From: Sitta carolinensis
Taxonomy: Eukaryota; Chordata; Aves; Passeriformes; Sittidae
Assembly: GCA_032173965.1 (NCBI GenBank)
Contig: CM063283.1
Location: 37,053,743-37,117,742, forward strand
Length of the DNA stretch: 64,000 nucleotides
Direction: 5' to 3'
Part shown: in pieces, positions 45,743 to 58,799 of the stretch
Layout: the number at the start of each line of letters is the position of its first letter
Numbering within the stretch: position 1 is the first letter of the stretch
Notes under the pieces: generated by a model
The model's database searches: none
Told to the model about the DNA's origin: nothing
The model's input: the letters and a program-made list of their open reading frames with translations, nothing else
Program-made: the position numbers and the translations under genes

Positions 45743-48628
45743 GCGTCTTCATTTGTGCATATAACTATGTGGGAGCTTCTGGTTAAAAATATTAAAAAGA
45801 AACCCTTAATTTATTCATCAGATTAATAGATAATATAAAATTAAACTATAGAATAGTGCAGATTAACCTTGTGCAGGCTAAATCTAGAAACATGCATGCC
45901 TGGTAAATTCAGTATGTCTTCTTCTCTGTGTCCTTGTAGTACCTCATGCAGGCACAGAGAAAACTTTTCTGATTTAAAAAGCAAATATTTATTTTGGTGG
46001 AAATTAAGTGTATTTGGCTTGCACAAAAAAGTTTTAGCCCGAGCGCCTCCTTCCTGTCTTCCCTTTCCATCTTGTAAAAGGAAAGGCAGAGTTTTATTTA
46101 ATCCATTACTTTCTGAGGTATTTGCTGGTAGAGGCTGCTTAGGATGTAGATCCTTCCATGTTTGCACACACTATATTCAGGCAATCAACGATTTACAGAT
46201 TTCCAGGCCTGAAACATCTTGACTCTCTTAGCTGGATTTAAATTCTCCTCTTTCTGAGCAGAATTATAGTTTGACTATCAAAGTATTCTCTGTCATTGAC
46301 ATTCATGGGCATTGCTGAAATAAAATATTGTCTGAATTTATTCCAAACCTGTTGCCTGGTGTTTTCATAGGGTAGTCTCAAGTTCTCGTGAAAAATTGTG
46401 AAACAATTAGATAGTTCCTTTATAATCCTTTCCACCTTGCTTGTGATTTTGGCTTGTCATTCAGGCGAGTCTGAATCCTGGTTGCTGGTTTTTTGCATCT
46501 TTTGTAGTTCCACCAAACTGCTTTAAAGGCAGGGTACTCAGAAGTGCATAAGTTCAGTACATACCCTTGTTACCTTCTGTCTGCTCATATCATAGATACC
46601 ACAATATAGATTTACACTGCTGTTCCTCAGCGGCATGTTTTGTGGAAGAGTTTTTTCATATAAACCCCAGTCTTCCGCCCATCTGTCCTCCTTGCCCATT
46701 TGCCTAAATATACTTGAAAATATAAAGTGAATGCCTAGTGAATCATTTAGCACATGAGGGTAAATACAAAGCCTCCAAATACATATATGTCTTTTCCTGT
46801 AGTTTATTGTACTGATTTGGGATTATGGTCTTCGAAGGCAGAGTTTGTTGATATTGCCAAGATGATATGTCCAGATGAGAGAGGCCTGTTGCTACAGGCT
46901 CCACAAGACCCAAAGGACAGTTCTTGTCTCAGCACAGAGGATCAGTATCACTACAAATATATATGCAATTTCAGCTGCACAGGAGGGAGAAGTGAACATG
47001 CCCCTTGGGGAAAAAAAGGCTTTCCTATGCTGTGTTTGGCTCCAGAATTGTCAGAGTTCTGTAGGAAAACAAAAGTACTTGAAAAGTCGAAGTAGTAAAA
47101 TTTGGTTGGCAACCACAACAATTTCTGTTCTTTAGTTTTCTTGGGTAATCAGTCTGTCCACTCGGACATTTCTTAATAATTAAAGGAGGTGCCCATCTTA
47201 TTTTTAGGTGTTTGGTAATAAGTATAGTTCTGTCTACTTCTTAGTTGATTTACTTTTTTTTTTTTTTTAATGTATTTATGTATTCTGAAGTTCTTTTTTC
47301 AGGCCAAACCTTAGCATTTAGAAATTAACTTATCATGTAGAAGAATTGTATGCCTATATGTAATAGTGATAAGCAATTGTAGCTGAAATCCCCAAGAACT
47401 TTGGAGAAACAAAAGAAAAATCAAAAGGCTACAGAAGTTCCAGAAATTAAAAGAATTTTAAAATTTCTAATGCTAAAGACCAATTCAGCTAAGCTCTGAT
47501 GCATGTGCACAACTCTCTGCATATTCTTAAATCCAGTGGGACCTCAGCATATGGCCAAGTGATTTGCTAAATTGGGACCTAATTAAGGACAATTGTAAAA
47601 GTAGCTGCTATTTAAGCAATTATGGAATCTTCAGTTAGATTTTGACTGGAACTCTGAAGTTAACTGCAAAGTCTCCTAAAACCAGCATTTAATCCATATA
47701 TCTTTTTGCTTAAAACAAAGGACTAAGTAAAGAAAACATGATATTATTAGATCAGCATTACTCACCACAATTTACAAGATTATGTACTTCTAAAGGATTT
47801 GAAAGATCTGTATTTAAAAAGTTATCATAATAAAAATTATTTTCTACCAGTAAAAGGCTAAAAAACCCTGGGAGAAGTTACAGTGATGTATGTTCTTGGG
47901 ATCACTTGTGAATAGCTGTGATTCCTTAAGACTGTTAATATTTTGAAGGCTTACTCTCTTACAGTTCTCTGAAGTATTTGCAGTGTGATGTTGTTACTTC
48001 CTATCAAATATACATTTATGAAACCACGTTAGAATTTAAGCAAACATGCAATTTTGTAACATGAAATAAAATGACTGAAGGAAGTAGTGCTTTGTGAGTT
48101 TTAGGCTTGAAAATACTTAGAATCAAGGAGTCTTGATCTTGATATTTCATGTAATAACTATTAGTAATTATGATTTATTTAGTGATGCTTTGATAACTAC
48201 GTTTTTCTTTTGAATTTAATTTTTTAAGTATTTTTAATAGATTTCTCATATTATGGAGTTTTGAGGTGATTGCATATTGTTGAATGCAGATGAAAGTAAG
48301 ACTTTCCAAGTTTGTCATAGTGGGTGATACTAAATTGAGGTGTAATATCTGGATTGGTTGTCCTCGTTTTGCATTACTGGAAATAAGTCCTGCAGTCTTC
48401 ACATCCCATTGGTAGCTCCTTACACATGCTTTCAAGAGATATGTCTTGCTCAAACTAATACCACTTCAAAGATGAGAAACTGTTCACAGTCCACTGTGGG
48501 GGGCATAGCATAAAACCTCATCAGATAACAGATAAATAATAAAACAAGAAATATTGTGGAAACTGCAGTGTAGCACTTCCTCAGCCAGTTTAATTTTTAG
48601 CAAATCTATAGGTTAAAGTTCCTTATAC

Positions 48629-48652
48629 TTTTTTTTTTTTTTTTTTTTTTTT
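48629..48652. repeat. poly-T tract, 24 bases
   Basis: Uninterrupted run of 24 T on the plus strand. It stands about 400 bases left of an old CR1/L3-like fragment and is not obviously part of it. Confidence 0.9.
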
Positions 48653-49059
48653 CTCTGTATGGCCAGTAGCACCAATAACTTTGTGTGAGTCCTTTGGTAG
48701 AGGACTGTTCATTCCAGTGACTGGGATCCTTCTGATCACATCACTGTAACTTGAAGCAACTTGCAGTTTCCTGCAGTGTCTGAATATTCTCTTAAAAATC
48801 CATCAGACCTTTCCGGTTGCTGAGAATTATATCCCATCTCAGCCTTTACTTTTCCAATATTAGGAAAGTCAAAATTTTTCAGCCTTGCCTTAGAAGCCTT
48901 CACATTCTAAGACTGTGCTTTTGGTCCTTTATTTCTTTTATTTCTTTGTGAATTTTATTTTTTGAAGGAGTTCGTCTAAGGCTATACAGGCAAAAGATTC
49001 CACTGTTACCACCTGTGTTAATCATAGTTTCTGATCTGCCAGAAGTAGATTGTATGCTC

Positions 49060-49410
49060 CAGAAGGAGATTTGTCCGTTTCATCATGGTGGCACATTGGT
49101 TGTTGATAATCACCCAGGAATCAGCTAATAAGCCTAGATATTTCTTCTCCTTCATTATTCCTTATTTAGGAGTTCGTAGCTTACATCAACTACTCTTATT
49201 TATAGTACATGAGTGAGTGACCTTGCACTTTGCTCCATTAAAATTCATCTTTCCTCAAGACTGTCCTGTTCTTGTGTTGCTCAATCCTCTTCCAACTTGG
49301 TGTCATCACAGTGCATGTTGGACATTAACATATTATTACAAAAAGACTGTTCCAAAACCTGAATTTTGATTAACTCTGCTACTAATTTCTCTCTGCTGTG
49401 ACATCCCCTT
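49060..49410 (-). mobile_element. old CR1/L3-like LINE fragment
   Basis: On the plus strand, landmarks in the right order match the reverse complement of the RT C-terminal region of CR1/L3-type LINEs. These are CATGGTGGCACATTGG (about 49084-49099), the CACCCAGGA...TTTCTTCTCC pattern, and GACCTTGCACTTTGCTCCATT (about 49219-49239). CTCAATCCTCTTCCAACTTG (about 49280-49299) is followed by GTGTCATCACAG. The copy is highly diverged and its ends are uncertain. No frame survives. Confidence 0.6.
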
Positions 49411-50221
49411 TGTCCAAGAAAATTATACTTTTCATTCTTTGTTTACTTACCTGTAAAATTAATATATTTGTATTTTATTGCTGAATACATATCTTTTTCA
49501 TCCTTTTTAGAATGGAAACTGACCTTTCAGAACTGGGATCATAGGAAGGAATAATTTTTAAATACCTGAGATAATTTTGAAAAAATCGTCACTATCTTTT
49601 TGTCTTTGTTGTATATGCACTCAATTTATTTTTATCAACTGTGGCCATGATATTTTACAGTCTACATGTTCTTTTACGCAGATCTAATATTTTTGATTAA
49701 GTTATACAGTACATTTACTCTTTAGTAATTGCTAAGGGATATCATAAATGATTCCAGTACTCACAAAACAGGAACATTGATGGAAGTTAGTAGTTAAGAT
49801 GCTAAGAAAAATGACAAAGCTTTACATGTTCTGTGGGCTGGAAAGACTAGTTACTCGTAGAAAGAACCTAGCCTAGCATCTTGGCTAATAAAGATCTACT
49901 CAAAAAAAGGTGAGGGCCTGAATGCATACTAGTGGGACATCAAGTAAGGAATCAAGAGAATTCATGACACATCATAATATAGAGATTAATAGGCAATGTT
50001 TAGCTTTATCTGTCCTCAGACAGCTTAAAGATGTACAATGACTGGAGATCTAGCTTAAAAAGCACTATCTTTCTGTTTTGATATGCCATGAAAATCATTG
50101 TTATGTTTACGAGGTCTTTTTTAAATTATATTGTCTGTATCCTGTATTTTTGCAGAGTACATATGAAGCCCTGAAATGACCTTCTATGTTTCAAAATGCC
50201 TAGTTCACATTTTTATGTTTT

Positions 50222-50249
50222 GTAGATCTGTTTTTGTAGATTTGTTTTT
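50222..50249. repeat. 14-bp tandem duplication
   Basis: GTAGATCTGTTTTT (50222-50235) is followed directly by GTAGATTTGTTTTT (50236-50249), differing at one base. It is a small slippage-type duplication. Confidence 0.75.
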
Positions 50250-51158
50250 GTTGCATCACAAATTAATCAAATGGAATTTTATTTGTTTACTGGGATCTAT
50301 AAAAACACAAAGAGAATTAGTTTAGAGTAGTGTTTGTGAGCTAACTGAACCCTAAAATTTCTGCAGTTGTGTTTGCTGGAAGTTTTGCATATCATATGAT
50401 GCTTTGAGAGACTTCAAAACATGACATTAGCTTCACCCTTTCAAGTGGTCCTTTAAACACTTTGATTGTTTTCCTGGTTTTTGTCTTGAGAATTCTTTTT
50501 TAAATGATTTGGAGTTTCTTAGGCCCATAAATAAATTCTAAGATGTGCTATTTCATCAGTTACCCTATGTTACAAGCTGGTTTGTGGTTTTTAGTTTATT
50601 TACTTGCAGCAACCATCTGGTTTATCTCTTAGTCATGTTACTTTGTAAATTACTAATTTTAAAATACACTGAATTATTATGACTTACAAAAACATAACAA
50701 TTATCCAATTATAGAGATAAAACAAATCATTGCATGCTAAAAACCTTTTTCTGTATCACTTTCCATGACTGCGAATCAAAATGTGAAATAAAGAAAAAAA
50801 GAAATCACAAGTGAAGAATGCATGTCTGTATCTGTGTATAACGGATCATGTCCGACAGACGCATAGAGGATGTTAAACTTCCCAGGACCAGGATCTCCTG
50901 ACAGAGATGTGTCAAAAACAGAACAGTGTCTGCCTTATTTTCTCTCCTTGAGATGCAAAGATACACCAGGCTGTTGTGAGGAAGGTTATATACTTTCCTA
51001 GTGTGCAAGTGATTCAAAGATAAGAAGATCATTTTGAAAATACTGATAAACTTCCTTACCTTTTTATTGTATTCTCTGTGTGCTTCATTGAATTCTCCTG
51101 GAGTTTTTTGTGCTCACTCTATATAAATTGATATTGTTGCCTTTATGAAAAGCTGGAG

Positions 51159-51166
<8 letters not shown>

Positions 51167-51192
<26 letters not shown>
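51167..51192. repeat. poly-A tract, 26 bases
   Basis: Uninterrupted run of 26 A on the plus strand. No processed pseudogene was recognised upstream of it. Confidence 0.9.
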
Positions 51193-51193
<1 letters not shown>

Positions 51194-52730
51194 TTAAATT
51201 TCCTTCAATTTAACATGTAGCAGGTTTTTTCCCTCATCTGCATTTAAGTTGGAAAGGATTCAAAGCTGGTTTAAAGGAATATTTAATGGAATGATACTTC
51301 CTCCACAGAAAAAGAATTAGTAATTTTTAATATTGAGAGGCAACTTGGTACAAGGTAATGCAGCTCAGAGTACAGATTCCACTACTTTAGGCTAATGTAC
51401 AATCAGTGAATTCAATTTTAAGAGAGCAAGGGTGTTACTGGGCTTCCTTATTCTCTGCAGTGTAGAGTGTAAATGTCTACATTTGAGCTTGTCATCTAGA
51501 CTCTGCATATAGTCAGCAGAGAGAAATTCTACAGAGCTATTAATATCATCATCAGGTATAATGAAATAATAGAAAATAAGTGAATTGTGACATAAAAGTG
51601 CTTATTGCTTAACATGGATTACAAAAATATCACAGAGTGACAAACTCAAATGGCAACAACCGTGTTTTAAGTGTTTACGTATAGGGTAAGATAAATGGTC
51701 TTTTTGTTCACCTGACTGAATGAACTGTGAACTGTATGTTTACTAAAAAGCATACATACTTTTTTCTTTATGTTGAAAATATGAAGCCAGACAAATACTT
51801 GAAGCATTATCCATGTTAAATATTCTCTGTGTTTTCTAAACAACTATCAAAATATATAATCTTAACTTTGAAAAACAAGATCTTCTAAAGCATTGATGTT
51901 TTTATGTGTCAATGGTGCGACTGTTAGTTTTCTGGTGTATTTTGATTTTAGCAATTTTTCCTACTGTTTGCATCCTTCTGGCTCTCAATCCCAAAACTTG
52001 TTCATTCCTCATTTCATTACCTAAAATTGCAGTCATTCTTTCATTCAGAATAATTAACTTAGAAAAGCATTATCTGAAAAACAGTTATTTTTGTAGAGGT
52101 ATTTGTGTTTCAGTAGGTCACTGGAAATTTTATTTCATGGTGGATTATCTTAGACAAGGAACAGAAGTCTTACGTTACCTATATTGATGAAATTTCTATG
52201 AGGAGTGAAATATATGTACTTGTTTTTCACCACACTTCTCACTACAGCTTTGGAATGCTCTCTGGGCTTGGGGCAGTAGGCAGCAACACCAGTTCAGGAG
52301 AAACCTGAGGGTGAAAACCCAATTAGTTTTAAGAATAACTTAAATAACCAGTGAAGGTAGAAATTGAATGTTTAAATATAGAAATAGCTATCTGTCCCAT
52401 TTTCTAAGCTCTGCCAGAGGAAAGAAAGACTATGTCATGTGGCTGAAAGAGCTTGAAAATGATTAACACCTTAAGTTGCCTCAGCCAGAGACGATCAAAG
52501 TCTTAACATCTCAGACAGTGCCACTACTAATGCGTCCCTTCAAGTAAATCTATTTTGTGGCAGAATAAGTCAAAAGACATCGCCTTCCTTCCTGTTGTCT
52601 GCAAGTATTCTTCCTTTCTGTACAGCTCGTGGGAAGAACTAGAGTTTGACCCTACTTGCTCCTTCCTAATACTCTTATGAATTAAGGAAAAGAACCATGG
52701 TGTAAGTACAGCCCTGAGTGCTTCAAGCTC

Positions 52731-52843
52731 AAAAAAAACCCAAAACCAAAAACAAAACAAACAAAAAAAACCCCAAAAAAACCAAAACCAGAAACAGAAA
52801 CACCACAAAAAAAAAACCCCTAAAACCAAAAAACAAACAAAAA
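52731..52843. repeat. A/C-rich low-complexity block
   Basis: About 110 bases consist almost only of A and C (runs of A broken by CC or ACC). On the minus strand this is a T/G-rich tract similar in texture to those at 7051-7200 and 54748-54825. Confidence 0.92.
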
Positions 52844-53423
52844 GGATAACATTCATAGAAACCAAAGAAACCAAGTCATAAAAGTTCAGAGGCCAGAGCT
52901 GTGCTGTTACTGAATGCTTTTGGTTAGTTCTGCTTTGTGGTTTCCTTTGGCTGAAGTAATTCATCTGCTTGTGTCACTGCCTCTCAGTGTGCATGGCTGG
53001 TATCAATCTCTAGTTTGATACTGTCTCCTACTCTATAATATGGTGTTTTATCTGTTCCCAAAACTGTAAGTATTGGGAACACTACAGCTTGCTCTTTAAG
53101 CCACATTATTCTTTTAAAGTATGAAAACTGGAATTGAAAATGACCCTTCTAACCATTAGCATTAGTGATTTTAAAAGTTGATTGACCTAACAGAGACAGG
53201 TTTAAAGCTGAGTGAAAAGATATTTGACAGAGAAAAGCCAGCAGTGGAGAATCTGTAGATTTGTGGCTTTGAGGGGGTTGTGTAGTTGAACAGGAAAATT
53301 CCAGGTGGTGAATAGAGAATCTCTGTACTAGTTTTTGCTCACAGCATCTTTTTCAAAATGTTATGTTTGAGATATTACTTTTATGAAATTGCTTTTCTTG
53401 TGCACTGTATGTTGTGCTGTGTT

Positions 53424-53445
53424 TGAAGTCCCTACAGGGACTTCA
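53424..53445. repeat. near-perfect 22-bp palindrome
   Basis: TGAAGTCCCT (53424-53433), AC, AGGGACTTCA (53436-53445) form a perfect 10-bp inverted repeat with a two-base centre. The spacing would suit a dimeric DNA-binding protein better than an RNA hairpin. No known site was recognised. Confidence 0.85.
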
Positions 53446-54747
53446 GTTTAAGTAACTGTGCTGTAGGTCTTGTTCAATTCCTTATAACTAAATTCATTCA
53501 AATATTTGGGACTGTTGCTTTCAGTGGTTGCAGTTGCTGCGCTTAGTTCTGACTTACGCGTAAGGAATTCAAAGGTTTAAGTAGTTTGTCTGTTCCTTGT
53601 TGGACACATCTGTAGCTTAAGAGGATACTGTTTAATGCTCTTTGGGACTTCTTGTGTCCCTCCTGTTTCTTACTGTCTTTGCTTGTTAAGATTTCTTTGG
53701 AGATAAGACAGCTTCTGCTTAGAGCATGTGGTAATTGTTGACATTTCCATAGGTACGTGTGATGAAACCTTTTGTACTATATAGTGTATTATGTGAGATT
53801 GTCACCTGACAAAGACATTTTCTCTGCAAATGATGTATATATAATAGCCTCAGTTATCATTTTAAAATTGAAGCAGTGATCAGTATGCCAAAGCTAATTC
53901 TTGAGTGTTTGAAATAACAGAAGAGGGAAAGCTGCTCAGTTTAGTAGAGAAATGAATTTCTATCTGCCATGCTTGGTAATGAGGATTGTAGCTATTGCTC
54001 TAGGCTTCTTGTGCCTCGTATGAGTTACTGGCACCAAAGTTTTTCCACTGTTTAACTGCTGTGGTCTTAGGAAAACAGAGGCCATTTGTCTTTTCAAGAG
54101 TGTTTTGGGTATTTCCAGACACTCTACTTAAATCTCGTTATTTTAGCAGTAGTGATAAACACATAACATGCTTCCACAGAGAGTGCTTGTGTTACCACAT
54201 TGTATATAAATGCACAGATATGGCACCTGTGTTGTAGAGTGACACGCAGCAGCATTAATTTCATTTCCACTTCAATACAGTTTACAATTTCTGCAGCTGC
54301 AGAAGCAAGGTCTTACGTGAGTTTGAATAATGCTTGACAGGAAAAGAAAGGATCAATATAAAGAAGCTTTTTTTGGAAGGAAGCTGATTTTGAGAATTGT
54401 GATATGAATTGGTACTTCAGCTAATCTATTAGGAACAGATTCAATGTGATCAGTTGCGATACATGGATTTAGTTGTGATACATTAATAGCTGAGTATCTA
54501 TGTAGTAGTTACAACATAATTTGATGTTAGATTTTACTCTTTAAAGAATCAAATCAAATGCAATTTTCTTGTTCTTTACAAAAATAACCATCTTTAAAGA
54601 CATTTTACATAAGAATTTCTTTAGTCTAGTAGTCCACTTACCTAAAGTTTAAGTTCAGGGTTGACTGTGTTTATGTGTATAAACTGTAAAATGGATGGTT
54701 CATTTATATACCAAAAAAAGGTGGTCTTTCATTGCCATTTTCTCTTT

Positions 54748-54825
54748 GTTTTTTGTTTTTTTTTTTTTTTTGTTTTTTTTTTGTTTTTTTTGTTGTTTTT
54801 GTTTTGTTTTGTTTTGTTTTGTTTT
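54748..54825. repeat. T/G-rich block with (GTTTT)n
   Basis: T runs broken by single G end in five exact GTTTT units at 54801-54825. The phenylalanine-rich open frames that cross it are artefacts. Confidence 0.93.
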
Positions 54826-56578
54826 ATATCTCACTGCCATTTTCAGTGAAACTCCATTGTTTTATCTTGATGATGTGTAACTAGGTGAATCTTGTTTACT
54901 AGTGAAAAAAGTCAAAGAAATAATGTCATAGTATGCAGTTTGGTTTCTTGTTCAGTTTTCTTGTGGTTAAGACCTCATCTGTGTAACAACAGTAAAAATG
55001 TCTGTGAAAAGAGAAAAAAGAAGGTCCTGAGGAAGAGGTGTCTATGATCTAGCACTTCTCCAAAGTATATTTTAAAAAAAGAAATTCTTCTCATGTAGAA
55101 TGCATCTAGTCAGTCTTGGACTCACTAAGATACAATGAAGTTTAATCTCACTTTTTATTTTTTTATTTTTTTACCATGAATTTAGGATCAAAGTCTAGTT
55201 TTCATTCAGAATCTAGTACTTGAAAAAAGGTGGAGTACTTGAGTTATTTTAAATGATGTTGTTTTACATCTGGATATAATGGCATGGAAGAATAATTAAA
55301 AAATACAGATGAAACGACTCTTGTTAGGAGAGATGGTTTTAGCTTCGTGTGAGTATATGGAGTCATCCAACTTTTATTTTTAATCTTTCTTAAGGTGTCA
55401 CTCTGTGACAATTTATTTAAAGCATGCAGAGTTCTTGCAAGGAAATGATAATATTCTGGTGAGGTTACAGGAACTTCCACAAAATGCACTTTCAATCCTA
55501 ACTTGTTTTAGTAAAGATTTTATCTGAAAATTTCCTAGGTGTTTGAATGAGCTCCAGCATTTAAATCTCACTGGCTCTGGGTTGGCATCCACAGGAGGGG
55601 TTTTGTGCTTCAGCAGGCATTATCAGACCAGAACTTCTGTCTTGCAGACATCATGAGCTAATGAAAAGGAAGGAAGAAGGTTCTATATCTACACAGATTT
55701 GAAAATAATTAATAGGAATGGAGAAAGGGAAGGCTTTTAATCTTTGGAGTCAAGGTGCCTACGTATCCCAGGTCTAGTGCCTTTTTGTGTAACAAAAGAT
55801 GATCTGGGATTTTTTGTTGCTCTGTCTGTATGGTTCAAGAATAATTTCCTCTTTTCCCTGTACTTCAGTATTCTGTTTACCCTCCTCAGTCTCCTTCCCT
55901 CATCTTTACAGAAAAGTGAGAAAGAAAGGGAAAAGGGTGGATAAATTTGTCAGTTAAGGAGGCTAAAGAGACACAAAGCAACGTAGCTATTTATTTTCAA
56001 ACTTTTCTTTTAACCATATATCCCTACGGATTTCTTATTGCTGTTTTTCTATTTTCATATTGTTTATAAGAAGTTGAGCCTTCCCTCTCTTATGTCTTCA
56101 GAAATACAATCCTTGTTTTGGATACGTTTTCCAAAACTGTGCTTTAATTATAGAAATACTTAGGCTGATCATGTGCATAGGTTGATTCCTCTTCTCAAAA
56201 GTCTTCCCTCCAGGAAGGACTGAATGAGACTTTTCCTCAAGCCAGAATTCATACAAAGCTTGTATTCGGAGATGTACATTTAAATGACGAAGTGAAAGTG
56301 ATAAAGAGGGAAGTTTGAAAAACAAATAGCCTAGAATAATGTTAAACAACTTTCTTTTTATTCCATTGCCCTCATTCCACTGGATTCAAACGCATTCGAC
56401 CTGTAATGATGTAAAATGTAAAAAATTCAAAGAGATTTTAGAAGAGGATCTATTCAATAGATAGGTAGGCAAAGTCCAGTCTTAAATTTGGAGTTGTGTT
56501 TGCTCCAGAACACTTTTTTTTTGTCTTGTATTATCTTTAAGGAATGTAGTTTTTCAGATGAACTGTTTCTTAGTAGAT

Positions 56579-56601
56579 AGAACCTATTTGAGATAGGTTC
56601 T
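56579..56601. repeat. perfect 9-bp inverted repeat, 5-base loop
   Basis: AGAACCTAT (56579-56587), TTGAG, ATAGGTTCT (56593-56601) are exact reverse complements. No associated element is recognised. Confidence 0.8.
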
Positions 56602-57246
56602 TATAGTATAGACTAGTCACAGAAGTGCTGTAATAAGTTGATTTGGCCTAGATTTATGCCTTCAGACTCAGACAAAGTTGATTAATTTTAACATTTAGAA
56701 AGAGTTTTAGGTTTTAAACTAAAATAAATTCTATAGTAATTTATTTCTTTTTATCTCAAAATTCCTTGCAGAATTAAATTTATAGATATTTTCAGTAAAT
56801 TTCACATAAAAATCACATGTGAGATCTGTTGAGAATTTTAAGAAGTGACCTCCACCTGACCCTGGAGCCAAGAAAGTGCTATGTAGGTGATGGTTTCTGT
56901 TGGACCAGGTCTGAAGAAGTCACAGCTTCATTCTGACTGCCTTTCATTTCAGCACAAATGTCCTGAGGTAGTTGATTGCCTTACAAAGCTTTAAATAGAA
57001 AATCTGAACAGGTGGTTTGGGTTCAGGAAATAAAATAAGCTATATTAGTGTAGACAGGGAAAATTCTTTTCTCATTACACACTACTTGGATGGAATTAAG
57101 CAGACAGCTCATGCTGAGAAATTTGAAACTCAGAGAATGCAACAGTTAAAAAGACAGACAATAAATGTGGTAGTTATTCAGGGGTGGACCTAAACAGTCT
57201 ACGGTAGAACAGCTAACTCAAAATAAACAAACCAAAATAACAGACA

Positions 57247-57257
57247 CCCCCCCCCCC
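57247..57257. repeat. poly-C run, 11 bases
   Basis: Eleven consecutive C, followed by GCCCTCCCATCCCC, make a short C-rich tract unusual in this AT-rich neighbourhood. It could form an i-motif, or a quadruplex on the minus strand with irregular loops. Confidence 0.85.
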
Positions 57258-58799
57258 GCCCTCCCATCCCCATTATGTTATCTTTGACAATGAAAATCTA
57301 TTTTATAAACCAAGCATAATGATGACTTCATTTCTCTGATTAAAGTTAGTCATCTGTTTATTTTTCCAGGGTTAGTTAACTTTATTCGCATGGGATTATG
57401 TTAGCAATTATGTTTAGAATGAAATCTCTCTTCATTTTTAAACAGATTTGGGGGAGGAGAGAAGAGGAAAAATATTTGTTTGCCACTCAGTAATCCAGTC
57501 CAAATGTTCAACAGTCCCTCTGTGGCAAGAGGCAGCATATGACTTTTAAGCTAGACTTGGTGCTGAACACATTTGGACAATAAAACCTTAGATCACTAAT
57601 ATTTGAAGTATTTATTTCTAATTTGCTCACCATCTGCTCTGAAATTCTTTGGTTTATATTACACATATTTAAAGATTCCAACACTTTTTACAGTGAAATT
57701 AAAAATAATAATTCTGTTACCTTGGTCTAAGAAGTATCAATATAAAGCATTGCATTACAACGAACTCTCTAAGAAGTGCACAGATGTTTGATGTTGGATT
57801 TTATTTTTTCATACCTTATATTCCTTGTATTTATTAAACAAAATTATTTTTGAGAAAACTGTAACTTTATTTTGGTATTTTTATGCTACCTTTTTTTTTG
57901 CTAGGTAATTAACAATACAAAATGAGCCAATAGATTTAGAACAGACCTTCAGAGTTATCTTGGACGGTGCACATACATTCCTATATTTTAATTTAGAAAC
58001 TCCCAGACCTGAGTGAGTGTTGTGCATTAAATTCAGCACCTGATCACATGCATGTTGGAAGGTATCCAGAGAATGGGCAAGGAAAGGCTGCTACTTCCTA
58101 GTTGTGCCACCGAAATTAAGATTAACTCCCTTGAGAAGACAATTGAATTAACACAGCATGTTTTATGTGCAACAAAAAAACCCTAACCTGTATCCCTACT
58201 TTGCCTACAACTTTCAGAAGTGCAGTCAGGTATACACTACAGCATCTGTGAATAAGCCGATTTTTCGCATTAAACATTTGTTGTCTTTTCTTGATTATAT
58301 TTTAACGTTAAATTTTAATGGTTTAATTATGTGCACATTACCATTACACACTAAGAGAAATATTCTGGCTCAATACTGATTGCTGTTTTAAATGGTAGAT
58401 TTATAATTTGTTGGGTTTTTTTCCTCATTGCTTAGGTTCATTACTAAGCTCAGCTAAGCAATTTAGAGATGTTAAACAGAAAAATCAAAATCTGAAAATA
58501 CTAATCATTTTATTTTAATTTTGATGTGTGCTTTATGCATTTATATAAAGAAAACATTCATGCCATATCATTAGCAAACAAATAATAATCAGTCAGACAT
58601 GAAGTATTAGTAAAAGACAAGAAGATTTTATGATGAAGACAGGAGAAATAATAGAAATTTGCAGAAGGGCTGTTGTTGTATCTTGTAAGGAATAGCTAGA
58701 AAATTAGATTAATCAAGGAGCAGACATTTGGAAGAAAGTTTGTGTGAATGCCTGACAGTCTTGCTCTTTCCCTCATTTCAAATGTTGGCAGGGTAGCAT

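Larger units (their letters stand above)
40250..48600. other. AT-rich non-genic DNA
   Basis: No gene recognised. Minor features are a C-rich tract at about 40637-40650, a TC dinucleotide run at 41055-41071, a perfect 9-bp hairpin at 43377-43397 and T22 at 45721-45742. The segment 41730-42010 is rich in homeodomain-type TAATTA words and could be a conserved element. The open frames at 45841-46222 overlap on both strands and that at 46754-47095 stands alone; none shows a domain. Confidence 0.6.
49410..58790. other. AT-rich non-genic DNA
   Basis: No gene recognised in over 9 kb. Within it lie A26 (51167-51192), an A/C-rich block (52731-52843), a T/G-rich block (54748-54825), several short perfect inverted repeats and a C11 run (57247-57257). 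The 145-codon minus-strand frame at 52527-52964 crosses the A/C-rich block and is an artefact of it. Confidence 0.6.

Noticed and set aside
46754..47095. 113-codon plus-strand frame considered as a gene
   Set aside because: No domain recognised, an overlapping alternative frame covers 46875-47135, and composition matches the surrounding non-coding DNA.
52527..52964. 145-codon minus-strand frame rich in Phe/Trp/Leu
   Set aside because: It is generated by the A/C-rich low-complexity block at 52731-52843 read backwards.
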